DNA of 12,538 bases from Nitrososphaerota archaeon (GTDB taxonomy: Archaea > Thermoproteota > Nitrososphaeria > Nitrososphaerales > JACPRH01). The translations under genes and the position numbers were made by a program. Under the pieces are notes generated by a model. It made no database searches. It saw only the letters and a list, made by a program, of their open reading frames with translations, and was not told where the DNA came from. Shown piece by piece: positions 7,724 to 12,538 of the stretch; the first letter of the stretch is position 1; every line of letters begins with the position of its first letter. The stretch spans positions 1 through 12,538 of the forward strand of contig JARPAQ010000045.1 in NCBI GenBank assembly GCA_029460375.1. Direction: 5' to 3'.

Positions 7724-7816
7724 ATGATAAGGCTGATAGAGCTGAACCTCGTCTTCACAGCGGCAGGAGTCATCATAATGTTTTACGGAGCTCTGCGATC
7801 ATACTCTAGACCATAG
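7724..7816 (+). CDS. possible 30-residue single-span membrane microprotein
   Basis: This ORF starts with ATG and encodes 30 residues ending in TAG at 7814-7816. The product has a short charged head, a hydrophobic stretch at about residues 8-24 (NLVFTAAGVIIMFYGAL) and a polar tail ending RSYSRP, the layout of a one-span small membrane protein. The TATA-like GATATAG at about 7696-7702 is about 25 bp upstream of the ATG, so a leaderless transcript would start at or near the start codon. The ORF begins 2 nt after the inverted repeat that surrounds that TATA. No known family is recognised, and at this length chance occurrence is a real possibility. Confidence 0.35.
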   Translation: MIRLIELNLVFTAAGVIIMFYGALRSYSRP

Positions 7817-7830
7817 CAATCCTACTCGAT

Positions 7831-7852
7831 TTAAATAAAAAAAGAAGAGAGG
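7831..7852 (-). terminator. T-rich terminator downstream of gdh
   Basis: Read on the minus strand, the region about 30-50 nt past the gdh stop is CTTCTTTTTTTATTTAAATC, a T-run of the kind that terminates archaeal RNA polymerase without a hairpin. Its position between gdh and the CPBP block fits. Confidence 0.5.
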
Positions 7853-7883
7853 TTTACGAGCCTTTAACAGCGGTTTAGCTGAT

Positions 7884-9050
7884 TCAGACCCAGCCTCTTA
7901 CCTTCATAGCTTCAGCGACTTTGCCGATGGCGTGTACGTAGGCTCCCTGCCTCATATTCACGTTATACTTCTGAGCTGCATTATGGACTTCCTTGAAGGC
8001 GTCAACCATTATGACCTTAAGCTTCTTATCAACCTCTTCAGCCGTCCAGTAGTACCCCTGATTGTTCTGAACCCACTCTAGGTACGACACGCTGACTCCA
8101 CCTGCATTTGCAAGTATATCCGGTATGACCATCGAACCGTTCCTGAAGAGAGCATCATCTGCTTCAGGAGTCGTAGGCCCATTTGCTGCTTCAGCTATCA
8201 CCTTCGCCTTTACCCTTGACGCGTTTTTATCTGTGAGCTGATTCTCCAGAGCAGCAGGCACCAGAATATCCACATCCAACTCCAGAAGATCTTCATTCGA
8301 TACACTTTTTGCTCCTTCAGCACCGACGACCGATGTCGTCTTGGCTTTATGAGCAGATACCTTACTGTGGCTCAGCCCTTCAGCATTGTATGCTCCACCT
8401 TGTGAATCACTGACTGCTACAACCTTTACGCCTATATCCTCCAGAAGCATGTGTGTATATGCTCCTGCGTTGCCATAGCCTTGAACTGCTGCTGTAGTCT
8501 TCGAGAGATCCATGTTCAAAATCTTCGCTGCTTCTTCTACTGTGAAGACCAATCCTCGTGCAGTGGCTGTTCCTCTTCCTAAAGAACCTCCTACATTGAG
8601 CGGCTTACCTGTCACAACTCCATAAGCGTTGTACCTTCTTATCTTGCTGAACTCATCCATAAACCATGCCATAGTCTGAGGATCAGTGTAGACATCTGGA
8701 GCGGGTATATCCTTCTCCGGCCCAACTATATCTGATATAGCTGCGAAGAAGCCTCGTGAAAGCCTCTCCAGCTCGCCATTTGAGAGTTTCTTTGGGTTTA
8801 GTGTTATACCTCCTTTGTATGGACCCCGCGCGTTGTTATGCTGGCTTCTGAATCCGTCAAAGACTTGGATGCTTCCATCGTCCATCCGCACAGGTATACT
8901 TACGCTCAAGACTTTCTGAGGCTTTCTGAGTATCTCACGTGAATTGCTATCTAACTCCATGAGGTCTGCTGCTCGGTCGAACTGTTCAAGCGCTATGTCG
9001 AACTGATTTTTTTCAGAGGTTAAGGTTACCTGTTGAGTTTTTTCTGACAT
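7884..9050 (-). CDS. gdhA: glutamate dehydrogenase-family protein with internal deletion of the catalytic-lysine segment
   Basis: Clear Glu/Leu/Phe/Val dehydrogenase family member, 388 residues, whereas typical hexameric GDHs are about 415-425. The active enzyme interconverts glutamate and 2-oxoglutarate plus ammonium with NAD(P). Preserved: the N-terminal oligomerisation region; GFRSQHNNARGPYKGG with Lys79 (substrate gamma-carboxylate lysine); Asp119 in IPAPDVYT; TGKP; the nucleotide-fold GYGNAG (191-196); ANGPTTPEA (289-297); and NAGGVSVSYLEW. After YKGGI the sequence jumps directly to TLNPKKLS. The family normally has about 36 more residues here, holding the second substrate lysine (WMTWK) and the catalytic lysine in GGGKGG. 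The reading frame is intact. The loss lies between two KGGI-type motifs, consistent with an in-frame deletion between short direct repeats. As written, the enzyme should be catalytically dead or altered; an assembly error is the main alternative. A TATA box sits about 35 bp upstream of the ATG, shared with the divergent Lrp-like gene. Confidence 0.9.
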   Translation of the reverse strand: MSEKTQQVTLTSEKNQFDIALEQFDRAADLMELDSNSREILRKPQKVLSVSIPVRMDDGSIQVFDGFRSQHNNARGPYKGGITLNPKKLSNGELERLSRGFFAAISDIVGPEKDIPAPDVYTDPQTMAWFMDEFSKIRRYNAYGVVTGKPLNVGGSLGRGTATARGLVFTVEEAAKILNMDLSKTTAAVQGYGNAGAYTHMLLEDIGVKVVAVSDSQGGAYNAEGLSHSKVSAHKAKTTSVVGAEGAKSVSNEDLLELDVDILVPAALENQLTDKNASRVKAKVIAEAANGPTTPEADDALFRNGSMVIPDILANAGGVSVSYLEWVQNNQGYYWTAEEVDKKLKVIMVDAFKEVHNAAQKYNVNMRQGAYVHAIGKVAEAMKVRGWV

Positions 9051-9076
9051 ATCAAACCTAGGAAGATGCGGCTCTT

Positions 9077-9094
9077 AACACATTTATAGGTGTT
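9077..9094. promoter_or_regulatory. shared TATA element inside an inverted repeat between gdh and Lrp-like gene
   Basis: AACAC-ATTTATAG-GTGTT forms a perfect 5-bp inverted repeat with an 8-bp AT-rich centre. On the minus strand the centre reads CTATAAAT about 35 bp before the gdh ATG (9050). On the plus strand it reads TTTATAG about 39 bp before the regulator ATG (9125). Both distances suit a TATA box with an 8-13 nt leader. The size and symmetry fit an Lrp-type operator, so the neighbouring regulator is an obvious candidate ligand. Confidence 0.55.
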
Positions 9095-9124
9095 GCGTGA
9101 AGAATATGTCCTAAATATAGCAGG

Positions 9125-9712
9125 ATGATAGATATGTTGCGAAAATTGGACACTCAAGAAATTAAGGTGGTTAAGGCCCTTATTAGAAACCCTAGGTTAT
9201 CGGACAACCAGATAGGCATAAAGACTGGCGTTCCGATAAGAACCGTGAACCGTAAGAGAAAGAAGATGGAGGAAGAAGGTTTCCTCAAATACTACACCGA
9301 GTTGAATATGGGTGCAGACGGAACTGGGCGATTCAACGCTAGACATCTATACTTGGTAAAGTTCAAGATGGGCATATCCCAAAGCCGGATAATAAAGGAG
9401 GTTCAAGAGGAGCCCAACGTCCGAACGGTCTTCACCGACTTTATTTACGAGTCTCACATAGCCGAGATAGAAGGCCACACAGCTCTTGCACTGATAATTG
9501 AAGGCAGCTCTGACGACGAAATAAACACCAACTTCAACGAGATTATGGTGCCTTCACTGGAGAAGAACCACGGAAAGGATTCGATAGTTCAAATCACTAC
9601 CATAAGGCTAGGAAAACCCATCCGGATCTTCCATAACTATCTTCCCATGGTAAATCTGTCTAAAGGCAGGATCAGCGACCGCTGGGCTGAGGATGCAATA
9701 CTGGCAGAATAG
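9125..9712 (+). CDS. Lrp/AsnC-type transcriptional regulator with divergent, extended C-terminal domain
   Basis: A 195-residue probable DNA-binding regulator. Residues about 8-60 match an AsnC-type winged helix: LDTQEIKVVKALIRNPRLSDNQIG, then the recognition helix region VPIRTVNRKRKKMEEEG. The remaining 130 residues are longer than the usual RAM effector domain of about 75-80 and lack its clear signatures, so the ligand-binding part is divergent or a different fold. The alternative start ATG at 9134 would remove three residues. It diverges from gdh across 74 bp with a shared TATA/inverted-repeat element, which suggests control of gdh and of itself. It is followed 96 nt later by a second, classical Lrp-like gene in the same orientation. 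Confidence 0.87.
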   Translation: MIDMLRKLDTQEIKVVKALIRNPRLSDNQIGIKTGVPIRTVNRKRKKMEEEGFLKYYTELNMGADGTGRFNARHLYLVKFKMGISQSRIIKEVQEEPNVRTVFTDFIYESHIAEIEGHTALALIIEGSSDDEINTNFNEIMVPSLEKNHGKDSIVQITTIRLGKPIRIFHNYLPMVNLSKGRISDRWAEDAILAE

Positions 9713-9770
9713 TTCAAATGTCTTGATGTCCCAGCCTTCTATGAATGTTTGTCCAGCTGTTTGCTATACA

Positions 9771-9777
9771 TTTATAT
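9771..9777 (+). promoter_or_regulatory. TATA box of the second Lrp/AsnC gene
   Basis: ACATTTATATGG surrounds this element, centred about 35 bp upstream of the TTG start at 9809. The same ACATTTATA core appears in the gdh/Lrp intergenic element, but here the flanking inverted repeat is missing. Implied leader about 9 nt. Confidence 0.5.
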
Positions 9778-9808
9778 GGTTGGATTATAGACTGAGGTTC
9801 AGATAGTC

Positions 9809-10255
9809 TTGAACTTAGATGAAGTTGACAAGAAGATTCTGAACCAGTATCTTAAGGATGCCCGTCTATCGTACCGGGAAATAGCTAAACGCATCAATGT
9901 AGCTGTAGGAACCGTTCTGTCCAGAACCAAGAAGATGGAGGAGGAGGGGGTAATTCAAGGCTACACCGTGGTCTTGGACGATGAAAAGCTAGGATACCAC
10001 CTGACCGCGGTTACAGAAGTTACAGTCTCAAAAGGAAAGCTTGTAGAAGTTGAGAAGGAGATAGCGAAACTTACCTCCACCTGCGCTGTTTACGATGTCA
10101 CAGGGCTGACCGACGCCTTCATCATAGGGAAGTTCAAAAACAGACAGGAGTTAAGTATCTTCACCAAGGCTCTACTCGCCCTCCCTCACGTAGAACGCAC
10201 CAACACACACCTAGTGCTAAATACTGTGAAGGAAGACTTCAGAAAGCCACCATAA
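9809..10255 (+). CDS. Lrp/AsnC family transcriptional regulator
   Basis: A 148-residue protein of classical Lrp length and layout. The winged helix is at about 3-50 (LDEVDKKILNQYLKDARLSYREIA, recognition helix around VAVGTVLSRTKKMEEEG). The RAM/AsnC ligand domain is at about 65-140 and includes VYDVTGLTDAFIIGKF, the glycine/aspartate-containing turn typical of the effector domain. These proteins usually form dimers to octamers and respond to amino acids; the ligand here is unknown. The start is TTG. It is preferred because Lrp proteins normally begin within a few residues of the LDEVDKKIL helix, and because the TATA box 35 bp upstream implies a short leader. It lies downstream of the other Lrp-like gene and appears to have its own promoter. 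Confidence 0.92.
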   Translation: MNLDEVDKKILNQYLKDARLSYREIAKRINVAVGTVLSRTKKMEEEGVIQGYTVVLDDEKLGYHLTAVTEVTVSKGKLVEVEKEIAKLTSTCAVYDVTGLTDAFIIGKFKNRQELSIFTKALLALPHVERTNTHLVLNTVKEDFRKPP

Positions 10256-10299
10256 GAATTCCTTAGGTGGACATATATCATTCTATTAACTAGGGCGGA

Positions 10300-10311
10300 A
10301 AGACATGTCTT
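10300..10311. repeat. 12-bp perfect palindrome downstream of Lrp gene
   Basis: AAGACATGTCTT is fully self-complementary. With one bulged A the flanking GG/CC can pair, and GGTGG (10266-10270) can pair with CCACC (10313-10317). It could be a 3' RNA structure of the Lrp transcript or a dimer-binding DNA site. No T-run follows, so it is not called a terminator. Confidence 0.35.
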
Positions 10312-10498
10312 CCCACCGTTTGCAAGAAATATCTATGCTTCGCTATATGTAAAATAAGCATATTCATCTTAGATTCGGAAAGTCTGTAATAGTCCTCTCC
10401 TATATTATTGATAACGTGGACAGATCCCCTGATAGGGTTGCTCAGCCAGTTTCCGAGTTATCACATGAGCTACCGTCCATAAATGCACTCCATAACTC

Positions 10499-10505
10499 TT
10501 TTTTT
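10499..10505 (+). terminator. possible poly-T terminator
   Basis: Seven consecutive T preceded by CTC and followed by ACC. It could end the Lrp transcript or a small RNA in the gap; it lies 244 nt after the Lrp stop codon. Confidence 0.3.
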
Positions 10506-10552
10506 ACCTTAACCTAGAATATGACTGAAAAGGGAAGGCGATTAGAATCAGT

Positions 10553-10672
10553 ATGAAGAGGAGGATTATAACCAAGCCTATTTATCGAGTAGGAGTCTAT
10601 AAGATGGGCTCAGTCACAGGATTGACTGCAAACACCATCACGCCATTAACCTTGAAACTGTATGGTAGATGA
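10553..10672 (+). CDS. possible 39-residue upstream ORF (leader peptide or recoded N-terminal extension)
   Basis: This ATG-initiated ORF of 39 codons ends at TGA 10670-10672, two codons before the TTG start of the coiled-coil gene and in the same frame. The product is basic (begins MKRRIITKPIYR) and has no recognised motif. Its start overlaps the stop of an 11-codon ORF (10521-10556) by an ATGA junction, and its stop overlaps the start of a 6-codon ORF (10669-10689) by another. Coding evidence is weak. Confidence 0.25.
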   Translation: MKRRIITKPIYRVGVYKMGSVTGLTANTITPLTLKLYGR

Positions 10673-10678
10673 TGCAAA

Positions 10679-12331
10679 TTGAACCTTGACGAGAATGTTT
10701 GCGAACAAGATAACTTGCTCATTCCGCCGTTTGCTCTAGACTCGGCAAGTGGCACAGCTCTGCCAGAGGAACTCGAACTCTTCCTAGCTTGGAGGCTTAT
10801 AGAGCAAAAAAGCTCCAGCAACTCCTCTAACCGCTTCTACAGCGGAGGAATCGACGCGCTCGTTAAGGCCTATTATCCACTTTGGGCAGTTCCTTTTGAT
10901 GGCAGAATTGCCTTAATCGATCCTGTCGTTCGTCAACCCTCCACTATCGAATACAGAGAAAACCCTTCAGTCGAAAGCTTCATCGATCACCTTCAGGCAG
11001 CTCACTCCAAGAGTTCAGTCTTCCGCAACATTCTGATGGTTCATCAAAACACCTTTGCATCTTCAGAATCGTCGAAGAACCTCCTTATTCAGGGCTTGAT
11101 AAAAAAGCCTGATATGACACCCATTGTCGAATATGTTGCGAAATCAGGTTGTGTGGTTTCGGCGGAGTCGGTACGTGAATTATGCATCGGAGACTTGAGC
11201 TATAATGTTATTGCTGATGAGGTGTCCGAGCTCACGGCGATCGTCAACACATTTGCCGAAGGACTGAAGCATCTGGAGTTAGCTCTTACCGTTCTTGAAA
11301 CCGAAACAAGTCACCAGATACGCGAACTTAAGGCGGAGATAGAAGGGATAAAGAGGGAATACACCCACGAAATCGACAGCACCAAGGAGATACTCCGTCA
11401 ATCGGTAAATAAGCTCATCAAAAGAAGAGATGCTGAAGTCGAGATCGCTGCTTCAAGGTTCTCGGAGATCAAAGACATCCTCACATCAGATATTAGCAAC
11501 TTCAAAAAGGTACAAGCCTCTCTATTTCGAGAAGGGGGTTACCTGAGCAAGATGGTCGATGTAAGAGTAGTCGCAGACCAGAGCACCAGCTCACGCCTCA
11601 TCAAGAAGCTGCTCGGAGACCACCCGCAGAGGCTCAAGATACTGGAGAACGAAGTTGAGAAGATTCAGCGCCTGATGAAGCTGGTAGAAAAGGAGAAGAG
11701 CAGACAGTTAGCGGCCATCGAGGATCTATACGACGAACTAATCAAAGCAAAGTCGAAGATAGCATCCGACCTAAAGATTGATCTCGACATCGAAGTAAAT
11801 AAGAGGCTTGCAGAGCTCGATGAACTATCAGAAATGCAGATGGCGCTCAGAGAAAAGATCAGGTCACTGATAGAAACCACTGTATCTCAATTTGAAAAGA
11901 CAGACTGGCTGGTACCGAACAGCCTGAATATATCGGAAGCCAGCATCATCCTCATCCCTATCTACATAGCCTACTGCCCTAGGCGGAAAAGAGAAGACAT
12001 GTTCGTTATCTGCGCTCCTGGCTTTTTCTCACAAAGCCTGCCACCCACAGGTCGCGCCTATAAACTTGAAGATCGCTTTAGACCGATATCATACCAGAGT
12101 AAGGCGCTCTTTGAAGCATCATTATCCGCAAAGATTCGAAAGTCCAACAAAATCCAGAAGCAGATAGTACGGCTAGCCGTAGAGAAGGGCTCGTTCAGCT
12201 CTCTTGCCCCTGTTGCAATGAAGGGTTTGAAGATGGCTTATGATAAAGGGTGGGTGAGTCAAGGTGCATATCATGCGTTGGAAAACAAGCTCAAGCAAAG
12301 TATGCTAGTGAAGCCATTGCAGTCAACCTGA
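10679..12331 (+). CDS. coiled-coil protein of unknown family
   Basis: A soluble 550-residue protein with no signal peptide or membrane span, and not recognised. Three parts can be seen. Residues 1-178 are a mixed domain with YYPLWAVPFDGRIALIDP (65-82) and MTPIVEYVAKSG (146-157). The middle is heptad-rich, with two coiled-coil stretches at about 181-255 and 315-408, separated by a segment containing SSRLIKKLLGDHP (304-316). The C-terminal domain (about 409-550) has a beta-looking stretch SIILIPIYIAYCP (422-434) and MFVICAP (441-447), then a helical basic tail. The two end domains joined by antiparallel-capable coils suggest a scaffold or architectural protein; this is inference. The start is TTG, since an in-frame TGA lies two codons upstream. 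Upstream mini-ORFs overlap its start. It converges with a winged-helix gene 39 bp downstream. Confidence 0.8.
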   Translation: MNLDENVCEQDNLLIPPFALDSASGTALPEELELFLAWRLIEQKSSSNSSNRFYSGGIDALVKAYYPLWAVPFDGRIALIDPVVRQPSTIEYRENPSVESFIDHLQAAHSKSSVFRNILMVHQNTFASSESSKNLLIQGLIKKPDMTPIVEYVAKSGCVVSAESVRELCIGDLSYNVIADEVSELTAIVNTFAEGLKHLELALTVLETETSHQIRELKAEIEGIKREYTHEIDSTKEILRQSVNKLIKRRDAEVEIAASRFSEIKDILTSDISNFKKVQASLFREGGYLSKMVDVRVVADQSTSSRLIKKLLGDHPQRLKILENEVEKIQRLMKLVEKEKSRQLAAIEDLYDELIKAKSKIASDLKIDLDIEVNKRLAELDELSEMQMALREKIRSLIETTVSQFEKTDWLVPNSLNISEASIILIPIYIAYCPRRKREDMFVICAPGFFSQSLPPTGRAYKLEDRFRPISYQSKALFEASLSAKIRKSNKIQKQIVRLAVEKGSFSSLAPVAMKGLKMAYDKGWVSQGAYHALENKLKQSMLVKPLQST

Positions 12332-12370
12332 ATGCTGGTTCTGTGAGGTCGCAATTTGACTTTGGTTAGT

Positions 12371-12538
12371 TTAGACAGATTTACCGATGTTTCTAGGAGT
12401 TTCAGTCGTCATCCTGTTCAGAGAGGATTGGACATCCGCGTAGTATGATAGGATCTTTTTGCCGGCTTCGGTAATCTCGTAGAACACACCTTTCTTAGTG
12501 ACTACTTGTGAAAGTGCATCAGCATTTTCAAGTGTTTC
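12371..12538 (-). CDS. winged-helix transcriptional regulator, C-terminal fragment (runs off window)
   Basis: Reading the minus strand from the window edge gives 55 in-frame codons ending in TAA at 12371-12373. The segment GVFYEITEAGKKILSYYADV matches the wing and following helix of archaeal winged-helix proteins of the Sso10a/ArnR/PadR-like kind, where a Y-x-[IL]-T-x-x-G element leads into a long C-terminal helix. The helix here is followed by a short polar tail. The N-terminal recognition helix lies outside the window, so the exact family cannot be fixed. It is convergent with the coiled-coil gene. Confidence 0.7.
   Translation of the reverse strand, partial: ETLENADALSQVVTKKGVFYEITEAGKKILSYYADVQSSLNRMTTETPRNIGKSV

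Larger units (their letters stand above)
10256..10678. other. 423-bp gap without a convincing gene
   Basis: The gap between the Lrp gene and the coiled-coil gene holds a 12-bp palindrome AAGACATGTCTT (10300-10311) enclosed by GGTGG (10266-10270) and CCACC (10313-10317). It also holds a region of possible RNA structure (10409-10479), a seven-T run (10499-10505), and overlapping mini-ORFs leading to the next start. TATA-like stretches occur near 10344 and 10401. No tRNA, repeat array or mobile-element end was recognised. Confidence 0.5.

Noticed and set aside
7389..7727. 112-residue plus-strand ORF opposite the N-terminus of the CPBP gene
   Set aside because: No motif was recognised. It overlaps the membrane-protease frame, although the uncertain CPBP start leaves part of 7523-7648 less strongly assigned.
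10256..10678. tRNA or C/D-box RNA in the longest gap
   Set aside because: No cloverleaf, TTCGA-type T-loop or paired C and D boxes could be found.
10597..10821. 74-residue minus-strand ORF over the start of the coiled-coil gene
   Set aside because: Serine-rich antisense reading with no motif, overlapping a much longer plausible frame.

Overview
The window looks archaeal. TATA-like boxes of the TTTATA type lie about 25-40 bp upstream of several starts, leaders are very short, TTG starts occur, and the gene set is archaeal in style: Lrp/AsnC regulators, a GyaR-type hydroxyacid dehydrogenase, a hexameric-type glutamate dehydrogenase, a CBS pair, a CPBP membrane protease and a Sso10a/ArnR-like winged helix. 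A TACK-type lineage (Thermoproteota, for example Bathyarchaeia or Nitrososphaeria) is my best guess, but no marker gene settles it.

Layout. (1) 121-4776, plus strand: a two-gene unit. A membrane-anchored, outward-facing protein of unknown family is followed 6 nt later by a 1120-residue protein. That protein carries a degenerate AAA domain, a CDC48-like AAA+ domain, a Lon (S16) Ser/Lys protease domain and a C-terminal HExxH metallopeptidase domain resembling the plant basic secretory protein (BSP) family. This double-protease AAA+ machine is the strongest candidate for an undescribed system. (2) 7648-4831, minus strand: a co-directional run of CPBP intramembrane protease, CBS-pair protein, small FYVE-like cross-brace zinc protein and GyaR-like dehydrogenase. 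(3) 7649-7883: a short regulatory region with a 9-bp inverted repeat around a TATA-like element, a possible 30-residue single-span microprotein, and a T-rich terminator for the gene on its right. (4) 9050-7884, minus: glutamate dehydrogenase, apparently lacking about 36 internal residues that include the catalytic-lysine GGGKGG segment. (5) 9125-10255, plus: two Lrp/AsnC-type regulators. The first diverges from gdh across a 74-bp gap holding one TATA element centred in an inverted repeat, so direct control of gdh and autoregulation are plausible. (6) 10256-10678: a gene-poor 423-bp gap with a palindrome, a possible structured RNA, a T-run and a chain of overlapping mini-ORFs. (7) 10679-12331, plus: a 550-residue coiled-coil protein of unknown family. 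(8) 12538-12371, minus: the C-terminal end of a winged-helix regulator running off the window, convergent with the coiled-coil gene.

The genes do not form one obvious pathway. The coherent units are the protease pair (1), the minus-strand cluster (2), and the gdh/Lrp nitrogen-metabolism block (4-5). No tRNA, rRNA, CRISPR array, transposase or integrase was seen. All family assignments rest on motif recognition by eye; none was checked by search.
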